A DNA stretch of 26,659 nucleotides, taken from positions 1-26,659 of the forward strand of contig CAKRDD010000030.1 in assembly GCA_934309345.1 (NCBI GenBank). The letters run 5' to 3'. Origin of the DNA: an uncultured Mediterraneibacter sp. Lineage in GTDB: Bacteria; Bacillota; Clostridia; Lachnospirales; Lachnospiraceae. Under the pieces are notes generated by a model. That model searched no databases and was not told the DNA's origin. It saw only the letters and a list, made by a program, of their open reading frames with translations. The translations under genes were made by a program, and so were the position numbers. Position 1 is the stretch's first letter, and each line of letters opens with the position of its first letter. Of this stretch, positions 6,439 to 13,294 are shown one piece after another.

Positions 6439-7819
6439 TGTCCTTATCTCCCTTTTCTTCTTGTATTTCTTTTATCTCTTCCTGTTTTTCTTTCTGTACA
6501 TAAGTTCCTTCGGAATCCACATATCCATTCTTCCCATAGCACTCGGTATCTGTTGGAAGTTCTTTTTTCTTCAGGATAGAATTAACCAGCATATTTACAA
6601 TATAATAAATCACCGCAAATGTCGGTACACCAAAAAGCATTCCCGGAATACCAAATAATCCTCCTGCGATCAGGATTGAGAAAACAACCCAGAACGAGGA
6701 AAGTCCTGTCGAATTTCCCAGAATCTTTGGTCCCAGCACATTTCCATCAAACTGCTGCAATGCAATAACAAAAATGATAAAGTAGAGTCCTTTCAACGGA
6801 TCTGCAAGCAGAATCAGAATTGCACTCGGAATTGCTCCGATATACGGTCCAAAGAATGGAATTACGTTTGTCACTCCTACGATTACGCTGACCAGCATCG
6901 TATATGGCATATTCAGAATTGATAACCCTATAAAACAGATTATTCCGATAATCAGAGAATCAATAATCTTTCCGATAATAAATCCACCGAAGATCTCATT
7001 ACTCTTTCCACCAATCTGAAGAATCATATTGGCCTGTCCCGGACGAAATACAGCGTAGATCACCTTCTTTGTCTGTTTCTGGAACTTCTCTTTGCTAAAC
7101 AAAACATAGATAGAGACAATGATTCCAATAATAAAATTAAAGACTTCACGAACCATCTGGATCATTCCCACAGTAAGCTGTGTCATCCACAGATTCACTT
7201 TCTCCATCAAATCTGTCTTCATCCAGTTCTGAACAAAATCACTGGCTTCTTCAACCACACTTTCCAACATCCTTCCAACTGTTGAATCAGAAGAATGCAT
7301 CTTACTAAATTCATTGATAAACCGGTTCATCTGGCTCGGCACATTGAAAATCATGTCGCGGATACTTCCATATAACTCCGGAATCATCATATTCAAAAGT
7401 GTAACAATCAATGCTATCATTAAGATGACAGATACAAAGATTCCAATTCCTCTTGATATCTGTTTTTTCTTCTTTAAGTTGGGACAATGCTTCTCCAAAA
7501 GCGGAATCATCCAGCGATCTGTCCATTTCACTATTGGATTCAGCAAATATGCAATTGCCAGTCCATAAATAATAGGTTTTGCCACTGTTAAAAACTGCTT
7601 AAATACTGATGAAATCTGTCCCAGTCTCAAAAGTGCAAAATAGAATAAGATACATGCCGCAACAACAAAAAACATCGTCATACTTTTCATAACCTGTTCT
7701 TTGAAGCTATACCTTCTTTTTTCATGTTCTTCCCACGAATTGTGTCTATGAATCTGATCTGTATGAGTCTTTGACGCCGCTTTCGCTGTCGTATGCTCAT
7801 CCTGTCGATATTCACTCAT
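6416..7819 (-). CDS. AI-2E family transporter (TqsA/YdiK-type permease)
   Basis: Proteins of this family (PF01594) are inner-membrane permeases. Some export autoinducer-2 and others act as Na+/H+ antiporters, so the substrate is unknown here. The 467 residues have a polar N-terminus of about 40, two membrane spans (MFFVVAACILFYFALLRLG and AKPIIYGLAIAYLLNPIV), a third near residue 130, an extracytoplasmic segment rich in Met and Ser, then five or so spans. These include the family signature GVTNVIPFFGPYIGAIPS and the QQFDGNVLGPKILG loop. The C-terminus is long, charged and glutamate-rich (about 50 residues). AAAGGA precedes the ATG by 11. It is first in the operon with metA, which starts inside its last codons. 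Confidence 0.92.
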   Translation of the reverse strand: MSEYRQDEHTTAKAASKTHTDQIHRHNSWEEHEKRRYSFKEQVMKSMTMFFVVAACILFYFALLRLGQISSVFKQFLTVAKPIIYGLAIAYLLNPIVKWTDRWMIPLLEKHCPNLKKKKQISRGIGIFVSVILMIALIVTLLNMMIPELYGSIRDMIFNVPSQMNRFINEFSKMHSSDSTVGRMLESVVEEASDFVQNWMKTDLMEKVNLWMTQLTVGMIQMVREVFNFIIGIIVSIYVLFSKEKFQKQTKKVIYAVFRPGQANMILQIGGKSNEIFGGFIIGKIIDSLIIGIICFIGLSILNMPYTMLVSVIVGVTNVIPFFGPYIGAIPSAILILLADPLKGLYFIIFVIALQQFDGNVLGPKILGNSTGLSSFWVVFSILIAGGLFGIPGMLFGVPTFAVIYYIVNMLVNSILKKKELPTDTECYGKNGYVDSEGTYVQKEKQEEIKEIQEEKGDKDNADSSTK

Positions 7820-7860
7820 GTACGATCATTTCCTTTCTTCTGTTAAATATACATATTACG

Positions 7861-7890
7861 ATTATAACGCGGTTACAACAATAGAGTCAA
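7861..7890 (-). promoter_or_regulatory. promoter of AI-2E permease-metA operon
   Basis: Minus-strand TTGACT (7885-7890), an 18-base spacer, then TATAAT (7861-7866), about 40 bases before the permease ATG. The short leader leaves no room for a riboswitch. Confidence 0.78.
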
Positions 7891-7895
7891 CAGTA

Positions 7896-7936
7896 GAAAA
7901 AAAGAGATTCAGAAGATCCCCTCTTCCAAATCTCTT
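7896..7936 (-). terminator. terminator of DUF1540 gene
   Basis: On the minus strand AAAGAGATT pairs with AATCTCTTT around an inner GAAGA/TCTTC helix, followed by TTTTTTTC. It lies 37 bases past the DUF1540 stop. Confidence 0.88.
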
Positions 7937-7972
7937 TTTGCATATTACAAAGTTATAATTTTTAGCTGAAAC

Positions 7973-8302
7973 TCAATTACAGCTGCAATCAAATGTTGCA
8001 CATTCTGTCCCACTGCTGTGGCAGGCGTCACCGCCTTCTACACTGATTTTTCCCGCGTGACATTTGCACTCTTCATTATATCTGCAATCTTTCGCCTGGC
8101 AGTCAACATCTGAGCAATCTGAAACTGATTTCATTGAATCCATCTTATTGCTATAGCTTCCTTCTTTTCTTTCTTCAAAGCTATCGCAACAGGTCTCCTT
8201 TGCATCCTTCGCACTGTTGCCTCCCACCTGGATCTTATCCAGTTCGCAAAGATACTGATAATTGTGTACACATGTCTGTACGGTACAGCTTAATTCTGGC
8301 AT
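7973..8302 (-). CDS. DUF1540 domain-containing cysteine-rich protein
   Basis: This 109-residue protein has 14 cysteines in two DUF1540 units. Unit one covers residues 3-43 (ELSCTVQTC, YQYLCELDKIQVGG, ETCCDSF). Unit two covers residues 64-109 (VDCQAKDCRYNEECKC, AGKISVEGG, GTECATFDCSC). The Cys spacing with a conserved IxV strand and terminal T-C-x-x-F is typical; metal binding is likely but not proven. The family is common in spore-forming Clostridia and its function is unknown. There is no signal peptide. AGGAGG sits eight bases before the ATG, and the leader can pair with the start codon (see 8300-8345). It is a single-gene unit with its own promoter and terminator. Confidence 0.92.
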   Translation of the reverse strand: MPELSCTVQTCVHNYQYLCELDKIQVGGNSAKDAKETCCDSFEERKEGSYSNKMDSMKSVSDCSDVDCQAKDCRYNEECKCHAGKISVEGGDACHSSGTECATFDCSCN

Positions 8303-8345
8303 ACTGATTTCCTCCTCTTAATCTTTTTAGAACAATATCAGTATG
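8300..8345 (-). promoter_or_regulatory. leader hairpin pairing with the DUF1540 start codon
   Basis: On the minus strand CATACTGAT (8345-8337) is a perfect inverted repeat of ATCAGTATG (8308-8300). The last three bases are the start ATG. The AGGAGG lies in the 28-base loop. A closed stem would hide the start codon. The predicted transcript begins only about seven bases upstream of it. Confidence 0.5.
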
Positions 8346-8358
8346 TCCTTTTCTTTTA

Positions 8359-8387
8359 AATATATACGCTTATATCTGAAAGTACAA
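8359..8387 (-). promoter_or_regulatory. promoter of DUF1540 gene
   Basis: Minus-strand TTGTAC (8382-8387), a 17-base spacer, then TATATT (8359-8364). The -35 overlaps the tail of the upstream terminator. Confidence 0.6.
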
Positions 8388-8415
8388 AACGGTATGTATC
8401 TCTCAATACATACCG
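8385..8415 (-). terminator. terminator of SEC-C gene
   Basis: On the minus strand CGGTATGTAT pairs with ATACATACCG around a six-base loop, followed by TTTTG. It is 15 bases past the SEC-C stop. The U tail is short but the stem is perfect. Confidence 0.78.
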
Positions 8416-8430
8416 CCAGTAATCTGATTC

Positions 8431-8946
8431 TTATGCGTTCTTTCCGCAGCAGAATTTATATTTCTTTCCACTTCCGCACGGACATGGATCATTTCTTCCG
8501 ATTTTCTTCGCCTTGCGAACTGTACCGGACTGTTTCTGCTCGCGATACAGACGTTTCTTTGTCTCTGCATCAAAGATCTTATCCCACTGTGGGAGTCCAT
8601 ACAGCCAGTCAGCTTTTGCATCGATCATGTTCTTGTAAAGAAGTTCTTTATCAAATGCAAGACTTACAACTGTATCTTCTTCCATTGTCTCGATCGGGTT
8701 TGCTGTCTTCAGACTGTCATTGATTCCGTCAAGGAATCCAACCATTGTCATGACATCCTGTCCATATTTCTCAGCAAGCTCTTTCACTGTTCCCTTCACT
8801 TCTTCATCCGGGTTATCGAGCAGTTGCTCGTAAATCTCTCTTTCGATTGTAAAGTATGTTCCCCAGAACTTCTCCAGCTGATCTTTCGGAAGATTGCGGT
8901 CATAGGCCATATCACGCCACTGGTCTAATAAACATTTCTCACTCAT
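8431..8946 (-). CDS. SEC-C metal-binding domain protein
   Basis: The last 25 residues (KIGRNDPCPCGSGKKYKFCCG) are a textbook SEC-C zinc motif (CxCx8CC-type), as found at the SecA C-terminus and in many stand-alone proteins. The first ~140 residues are helical and acidic, with no recognised domain (GTYFTIEREIYEQLLDN, VKGTVKELAEKYGQDVMTMVGFLDGIND). Proteins of this build are frequent in Lachnospiraceae and their role is unknown; SecB or ribosome contact has been suggested for some SEC-C proteins. AAAGGAGC eight bases before the ATG supports the start. It is a single-gene unit with divergent promoter overlap toward 9081-9302. Confidence 0.9.
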   Translation of the reverse strand: MSEKCLLDQWRDMAYDRNLPKDQLEKFWGTYFTIEREIYEQLLDNPDEEVKGTVKELAEKYGQDVMTMVGFLDGINDSLKTANPIETMEEDTVVSLAFDKELLYKNMIDAKADWLYGLPQWDKIFDAETKKRLYREQKQSGTVRKAKKIGRNDPCPCGSGKKYKFCCGKNA

Positions 8947-8993
8947 TGTATATTGCTCCTTTATCTTTAAACTTCGAATTCAATCGCCCTTTT

Positions 8994-9022
8994 ATTATAT
9001 AACAAATTTTATTTGCCGTAAA
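8994..9022 (-). promoter_or_regulatory. promoter of SEC-C gene
   Basis: Minus-strand TTTACG (9017-9022), a 17-base spacer, then TATAAT (8994-8999). Its -35 shares two base pairs with the -35 of the divergent promoter at 9013-9041. Confidence 0.75.
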
Positions 9023-9041
9023 CAATTATTTGATATATACT
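9013..9041 (+). promoter_or_regulatory. promoter of small membrane protein gene 9081-9302
   Basis: TTGCCG (9013-9018), a 17-base spacer, then TATACT (9036-9041). Transcription would start near 9048, 33 bases before the ATG. Confidence 0.72.
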
Positions 9042-9080
9042 GTTACTATTACTATATTGGCGTATGAAAGGACTGGTCAC

Positions 9081-9302
9081 ATGAAAAAACTGAAACGTAT
9101 TTCTGCACTGCTAGGGGTTTTTATTCTTATCGCAATGTATTTGTGCACACTGATTTTTGCACTGATTGATTCGCCTGTTGCTTCCGATCTTCTCAAAGCA
9201 TCTATCGCTGCAACCATTTTCGTTCCTGTTATTCTCTATGGACTGCTGATGATCACACGACTGTTAAAAGATGATTCCAAAGACAATTCTGATCATAAAT
9301 AA
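9081..9302 (+). CDS. small two-span membrane protein, unknown function
   Basis: The 73-residue protein consists of a basic start (MKKLKRI), a hydrophobic span at about residues 8-30 (ISALLGVFILIAMYLCTLIF), a short loop with SPVASD, a second span at about 40-63 (AATIFVPVILYGLLMITRLL) and a polar tail KDDSKDNSDHK. No family is recognised by name; this arrangement recurs among small Clostridia membrane proteins. The ATG at 9081 has AAAGGA eight bases upstream and a good promoter 33 bases further on; an upstream ATG at 9030 would lie inside the promoter. Its last ten bases overlap the 3' end of the opposing gene, and its terminator lies inside that gene. Confidence 0.8.
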   Translation: MKKLKRISALLGVFILIAMYLCTLIFALIDSPVASDLLKASIAATIFVPVILYGLLMITRLLKDDSKDNSDHK

Positions 9303-9448
9303 AATACCGCAGTCAGTAATGCACTGACAGAATCTACTCCCCGGGAGGCACGTGAATCTGTTTCCCGGGTTTTTACTGCCTGTCTCCTCTTCAGATATTC
9401 TTCCATGGATAAATTTTCTCTGTCTTTTTCATTGCTGTTCTCTTCCAT
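9293..9448 (-). CDS. small charged protein, unknown function
   Basis: A 51-residue frame starts at an ATG with a perfect AGGAGG seven bases upstream. The first half is highly charged (EENSNEKDRENLSMEEYLKRRQAV) and probably helical; the tail SVSALLTAVFYL is hydrophobic, possibly a short membrane or partner contact. No family is recognised. It is convergent with 9081-9302 and overlaps it by ten bases, and two inverted repeats lie inside its reading frame (9312-9328 and 9340-9369). The ribosome site argues that it is real; the overlap with a terminator argues for caution. Confidence 0.55.
   Translation of the reverse strand: MEENSNEKDRENLSMEEYLKRRQAVKTRETDSRASRGVDSVSALLTAVFYL
9340..9374 (+). 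terminator. terminator of 9081-9302, inside opposing small gene
   Basis: CCCGGGA (9340-9346) pairs with TCCCGGG (9363-9369), followed by TTTTT on the plus strand. A second perfect hairpin GTCAGT/ACTGAC (9312-9328) precedes it. Confidence 0.75.
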
Positions 9449-9503
9449 CGAATTCCTCCTTCTTTTTTTCTCAGCTATATATTTATATGAGGAACTTTCT
9501 GAT

Positions 9504-9532
9504 TTATTACTATCTTTTTGTTTTCCGTGCAA
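9504..9532 (-). promoter_or_regulatory. possible promoter of small gene 9293-9448
   Basis: Minus-strand TTGCAC (9527-9532), a 17-base spacer, then TAATAA (9504-9509). The elements are imperfect. The rest of 9449-9617 shows only a CTATCAG/CTGATAG inverted repeat at 9594-9618 and no gene. Confidence 0.4.
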
Positions 9533-9617
9533 ATCCCAAGCGGAGCAACAACTACTTTGTACGTCTCCGTGCGCATCCTGAACGAAGTATTCTCTATCAG
9601 AAAAGAGTTTCCTGATA

Positions 9618-9660
9618 GAAAAAAATACAGGACGGTAAGCTTTCACTTCCTGTCCTGTAT
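9618..9660 (-). terminator. terminator of purA
   Basis: On the minus strand ATACAGGAC (9660-9652) pairs with GTCCTGTAT (9633-9625), followed by TTTTTT. It begins ten bases past the purA stop. Confidence 0.9.
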
Positions 9661-9670
9661 TTCTGTTTCA

Positions 9671-10951
9671 TTATTTATTACGATAAATAATATCGTCTCT
9701 TCCTGGTCCGTTACTGATCATTGTGATCGGATACTCGATCTCTTTCTCAATGAATTCAATGTATTTACGGCAGTTTTCCGGAAGATCTTCGTAGTTCTTG
9801 ATTCCACGGATGTCTTCTTTCCATCCCGGAAGAACTTTGTAAACCGGTTTTGCCTTCTCAAGAAGATGTGTTACCGGGAATTCTGTAGTAACTTCTCCGT
9901 TGATCTCATAACCAACACATACCGGAATCTCATCCAGATATCCGAGTACATCGAGTACTGTAAATGCTACATCTGTTGTTCCCTGCATTCTGCAGCCATA
10001 CTTGGATGCAACACAGTCAAACCATCCCATTCTTCTTGGACGTCCTGTTGTAGCGCCGTACTCTCCGCCGTCACCACCGCGTCTTCTAAGCTCGTCTGCT
10101 TCATCTCCGAAGATCTCACTTACGAAAGCTCCGGCTCCTACTGCACTTGAGTATGCTTTACATACTGTAACGATCTGCTTGATCTCATACGGCGGGATTC
10201 CTGCTCCGATCGCACCGTATCCTGCAAGTGTTGAGGAAGATGTAACCATTGGATAAATTCCGTGATCCGGATCTTTCATTGATCCTAACTGTCCTTCAAG
10301 AAGAACTGTCTTTCCTTCTTTGATTGCCTCGTGAAGATAAAGAGATACATTAGCTACAAACGGCTCTACCATTTTCTTATATTCCATCAGTTCGTTATAT
10401 AACTCATCAGGATTAATCAGTGGTTTGTGGTATAAATGCTCAAGCAGTACATTCTTCTGCTCTGCCACGCGCACAACCTTCTCCTTCAAAAGTTCATCAT
10501 CGAACAGCTCACTAACCTGGAAACCGATCTTTGCATACTTATCTGAATAGAACGGAGCGATTCCTGACTTTGTGGAACCGAAAGATTTTCCTCCGAGTCT
10601 CTCTTCTTCATATGCGTCAAAATTCTTGTGATAAGACATTACCATCTGTGCTCTGTCGGATACAAGAATCTTCGGCATCGGAACACCTTTTTCTACTACA
10701 GACTGTACCTCTGCGAAAAGACGCGGCACATCCAGTGCGACACCATTACCAATGATGCTGGTCGTATGTCCATAGAACACACCTGATGGCAGTGTATGCA
10801 GCGCAAATTTTCCGTAATCATTCACAATTGTATGGCCTGCATTCGCACCACCCTGAAAACGAACGATGATATCTGCCTCTCTGGCGAGCATGTCTGTGAT
10901 CTTACCCTTTCCTTCATCGCCCCAGTTTGCACCAACTACTGCTTTTACCAT
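9671..10951 (-). CDS. purA: adenylosuccinate synthetase
   Basis: This enzyme joins IMP and aspartate using GTP to form adenylosuccinate, the first step from IMP to AMP. The 426-residue protein, standard for the family, shows the N-terminal P-loop-like GANWGDEGKGKITD with the catalytic Asp and Lys, the FQGGANAGHT IMP/Mg motif with the catalytic His, the GSTKSGIAPFYSDK loop, LLEGQLG, GATTGRPRRMGWFD, and the C-terminal NGPGRDD guanine-binding segment. AGGAGGGTTTGAA precedes the ATG. It is a single-gene unit with a near-consensus promoter and a strong terminator. There is no purine riboswitch in the roughly 70-base leader, only one GCGGTA/TACCGC hairpin. Confidence 0.98.
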   Translation of the reverse strand: MVKAVVGANWGDEGKGKITDMLAREADIIVRFQGGANAGHTIVNDYGKFALHTLPSGVFYGHTTSIIGNGVALDVPRLFAEVQSVVEKGVPMPKILVSDRAQMVMSYHKNFDAYEEERLGGKSFGSTKSGIAPFYSDKYAKIGFQVSELFDDELLKEKVVRVAEQKNVLLEHLYHKPLINPDELYNELMEYKKMVEPFVANVSLYLHEAIKEGKTVLLEGQLGSMKDPDHGIYPMVTSSSTLAGYGAIGAGIPPYEIKQIVTVCKAYSSAVGAGAFVSEIFGDEADELRRRGGDGGEYGATTGRPRRMGWFDCVASKYGCRMQGTTDVAFTVLDVLGYLDEIPVCVGYEINGEVTTEFPVTHLLEKAKPVYKVLPGWKEDIRGIKNYEDLPENCRKYIEFIEKEIEYPITMISNGPGRDDIIYRNK

Positions 10952-11025
10952 TTCAAACCCTCCTGCGTATGTTTGCTTGTAAATAATATTAATCAGCGGT
11001 ACTTATAACCATTACCGCCCTAAGA

Positions 11026-11054
11026 ATTATACTATACTTTTGCAGGGTTGTAAA
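11026..11054 (-). promoter_or_regulatory. promoter of purA
   Basis: Minus-strand TTTACA (11049-11054), a 17-base spacer, then TATAAT (11026-11031). The leader contains a GCGGTA/TACCGC hairpin at about 10996-11018. Confidence 0.82.
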
Positions 11055-11092
11055 ACGTTATTTCGCATTTTTTTATTTAAATGTCAGAAATA

Positions 11093-11121
11093 TTGTATTT
11101 CTGCGGCAAAAGTATTACAAT
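11093..11121 (+). promoter_or_regulatory. candidate promoter for the 11374-11706 gene
   Basis: TTGTAT (11093-11098), a 17-base spacer, then TACAAT (11116-11121). If used, the transcript carries a roughly 245-base leader that includes the nested palindrome. Confidence 0.5.
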
Positions 11122-11160
11122 GAAAAGTAAATCAGGCGGTTTTCCCCTGAAAGCAAACTG

Positions 11161-11316
11161 TTATCAGTTACTGTTCACACGATGTGCGACCAGCAACGCA
11201 TCTCGCCATTTTAAATCGCCTTTGGCGATGGGGCGAGATGCATTCAAGTCAAAACACGCATCCTCCGTGTCAATCAGCGGAGTGATTGACACGGGAGTGA
11301 ACAGTAACGTTTATCA
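11161..11316 (+). repeat. nested palindromic element, MITE-like or structured leader RNA
   Basis: An outer 12-base inverted repeat, GTTACTGTTCAC (11167-11178) and its complement (11297-11308), encloses two further perfect hairpins. The first is GCATCTCGCC/GGCGAGATGC (11198-11241) with inner ATCGCC-TTT-GGCGAT. The second is CGTGTCAATCA/TGATTGACACG (11266-11293). The fold would be a three-way junction. TTATCA occurs at both borders (11161-11166 and 11311-11316), possibly a target duplication. No reading frame is present. It is GC-richer than the surrounding spacer. I cannot say whether it is a mobile repeat or a functional RNA. The rest of the 10952-11373 spacer holds promoters and a TCATACT/AGTATGA hairpin (11314-11332). 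Confidence 0.7.
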
Positions 11317-11373
11317 TACTATTTTAGTATGAAACAGTATCAAATTTAGTTTAACAGAAGGGAGACTATAGAA

Positions 11374-11706
11374 TTGAAAAAATTAATCAAATGGATAGTT
11401 GGACTTGGCACTGTTGGTACTGCAATCGGACTTCTTGCTGTTCGTCTGATCAAAAAATCAAAGAATAAATCCACTGATATGCAAGAAGATATCACTGATA
11501 GCAATACAGAAGATACGGATTCTGATACATTTGATCTGGATCAGGATCTTGAACCAACACAGGAAAGATCTTATGTATCCCTGTATGCAGCCCGACCGGA
11601 TGATTTAACTGAAAAATCTGATGTTGACAGCGCAGACTCTTCTGAGGCAGAGGCACAACCAGCAGTTTCTGATGAATCGGATGATACGCTTACTGAAGAT
11701 GAATAA
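11374..11706 (+). CDS. small membrane-anchored acidic protein, TTG start
   Basis: The 110-residue protein begins with a basic start and one membrane span (MKKLIKWIVGLGTVGTAIGL to about residue 25), then a short basic patch KKSKNKS, then about 75 very acidic residues rich in Asp, Ser, Thr and Glu (EDTDSDTFDLDQDLEP, ESDDTLTEDE) with one central YVSLYAARPDD segment. The predicted topology is an inner-membrane anchor with a disordered acidic tail. No family is recognised. The start is TTG with GGGAG nine bases upstream; no better start is present. It is a single-gene unit closed by a strong terminator. The long structured leader is its most unusual trait. Confidence 0.78.
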   Translation: MKKLIKWIVGLGTVGTAIGLLAVRLIKKSKNKSTDMQEDITDSNTEDTDSDTFDLDQDLEPTQERSYVSLYAARPDDLTEKSDVDSADSSEAEAQPAVSDESDDTLTEDE

Positions 11707-11713
11707 TTAAAAA

Positions 11714-11768
11714 AGAAAGCAGACAGCTCAATCTTACTTTTAATGGCATTGAACTGTCTGCTTCTTTT
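11714..11768. terminator. bidirectional terminator between 11374-11706 and the MocR gene
   Basis: AGCAGACAG-C-TCAAT pairs with ATTGA-A-CTGTCTGCT (14 pairs, one mismatch). It is followed by TTCTTTTTATTT on plus and by TTTCTTTTTT on minus, so it can end both converging genes. Confidence 0.88.
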
Positions 11769-11797
11769 TATTTAAATATAATCTGTTTTTCTATCAT

Positions 11798-13210
11798 CTA
11801 TTTCCATGCCTCGCAGAGCAATTGAACTGCTGCACGGATTTTCTCTTCATTCAGATTTGCATATCCTAACAGAATTACTGCTTTCCTCAAACTATCTTCC
11901 CCGTCTTCATGGTCTTTCACATAATACTCCGACAGACCATAAACTCTGACACCTTGTTTCGCCGCTTTTTCAATCAGATCCTTTTCCGAGTCATCCGTCT
12001 TAAAATGAAGCAGCAGATGAACACCTGCATTTTCTCCGGAAATTTCCAGAATCTCTTTCATCTTCCGAAGGCTGCTGATCAGGACATCATGCCTGTTCTT
12101 ATATAATGCGCGTGTTTTATTCAGATGTCGCTCATAATATCCTTCTTCCATAAATTTCTGAAGAATCATCTGATCTACTTTGGAAACAGTAGAGCTGATA
12201 AATCTGCATTTTTCCTGATAAATTTCCAAAATCTGTTCCGGAAGTACCATATAACTCATTCGAATGGAAGGTGCCAGTGATTTAGAAAAAGTACCTGTAT
12301 AAATCACTTTTCCATTGCTGTCACTTCCCTGCAGTGCCGGAATCGGCTTTCCTTTATATCGGAATTCGCTATCGTAATCGTCTTCGATAATATATCTGTC
12401 TTCTTCCGCATTTGCCCATTTTAAAAGTTCCATTCTTCTCTGAATCGGCATAACACATCCAAGAGGATACTGATGGGACGGCATGACAAATGCAATATCT
12501 GCCCCTGACTTCTCTAATTCATCAATCCGCATCCCGCTTTGATCCATATCAACAGTACAGACTTCATAGCTTAACCGTTCAAACAAACGATAGGCCTGTC
12601 CGTAGGTTGGGTTTTCCAGTGCAACTTTATGACAATTCCCAATCACTGTCGTCAAAAGCATAAGCAGATAATCACTTCCTGCTCCAATGATGATCTGATC
12701 CGGATGGCAGTGTATTCCTCTTGCCTGATGCAAATAACTGCTGATCGCATTCCGAAGCCCATATTCTCCTTGAGGATCCCCCAATCGGAACATCTCTGCC
12801 TTATCATCTATCAGACATTCTTTGGATAATTTTCTCCAGACATTATACGGAAAACTATTGAGATCCACACCGTTCGGCGTAAAATCATACGCATATTCTG
12901 TCACTCCCGAAGAAATCGGTTCAACTTTGATCTCCGGTCTCTTCTGAAGCTGATATATTCCTTCAATCTTTGCGACAAAATATCCTTTGCATGGGATTGC
13001 CTCCACATACCCTTCCGAGAGGAGCTGTTCATACGCAAGTTCGACTGTACTCCTGCTCACTACCAGATGCTTACTCAATGCTCTTGTAGATGGAAGCCGC
13101 TCCCCACTCTGTATTACGTTATCCCGAATCTCTTCCTTGATAAATTCATAAATCTGTTCATACAGCGGAGTTTTTGATTTTGGATTCAAACTCATTGTCA
13201 ATTCATACAT
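11798..13210 (-). CDS. MocR/PdxR-type regulator (GntR HTH fused to aminotransferase-like domain)
   Basis: Residues 10-80 form a GntR winged helix (PLYEQIYEFIKEEI, GERLPSTRALSKHL, VSRSTVELAYEQLLSEGYVEA). Residues ~105-470 are a fold-type I aminotransferase domain with the PLP lysine K310 in TGTFSKSLAPSIRMSY, the EDDYDSEFRY pyridine-binding Asp segment, and NPTYG. Such proteins bind PLP or aldimines as effector and regulate B6, GABA, taurine or unknown genes; some are PdxR. No pdxST or other obvious target is next to it, so the specific role is open. GGGAG eight bases upstream supports the ATG at 13210. It follows glnS after a terminator, and I found no clear promoter of its own. Gene length is standard (470). 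Confidence 0.92.
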   Translation of the reverse strand: MYELTMSLNPKSKTPLYEQIYEFIKEEIRDNVIQSGERLPSTRALSKHLVVSRSTVELAYEQLLSEGYVEAIPCKGYFVAKIEGIYQLQKRPEIKVEPISSGVTEYAYDFTPNGVDLNSFPYNVWRKLSKECLIDDKAEMFRLGDPQGEYGLRNAISSYLHQARGIHCHPDQIIIGAGSDYLLMLLTTVIGNCHKVALENPTYGQAYRLFERLSYEVCTVDMDQSGMRIDELEKSGADIAFVMPSHQYPLGCVMPIQRRMELLKWANAEEDRYIIEDDYDSEFRYKGKPIPALQGSDSNGKVIYTGTFSKSLAPSIRMSYMVLPEQILEIYQEKCRFISSTVSKVDQMILQKFMEEGYYERHLNKTRALYKNRHDVLISSLRKMKEILEISGENAGVHLLLHFKTDDSEKDLIEKAAKQGVRVYGLSEYYVKDHEDGEDSLRKAVILLGYANLNEEKIRAAVQLLCEAWK

Positions 13211-13244
13211 TTTTGTTCTCTCCCTGCATCACATCTGTAACTAT

Positions 13245-13286
13245 GAAAAACTGCCGTGAACACTTTCTCGTTGTGATCACGGCAGT
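13245..13286 (-). terminator. terminator of glnS
   Basis: On the minus strand ACTGCCGTGA (13286-13277) pairs with TCACGGCAGT (13259-13250), followed by TTTTTC. It lies nine bases past the glnS stop. Confidence 0.88.
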
Positions 13287-13294
13287 CCTTTTCT

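Noticed and set aside
7820..7972. SAM riboswitch or Met T-box for the permease-metA operon
   Set aside because: Only about 40 bases lie between promoter and start codon, and the hairpin at 7896-7936 is the terminator of the neighbouring gene.
10952..11060. Purine riboswitch in the purA leader
   Set aside because: The leader is about 70 bases with a single small hairpin; the conserved purine-aptamer loops are absent.
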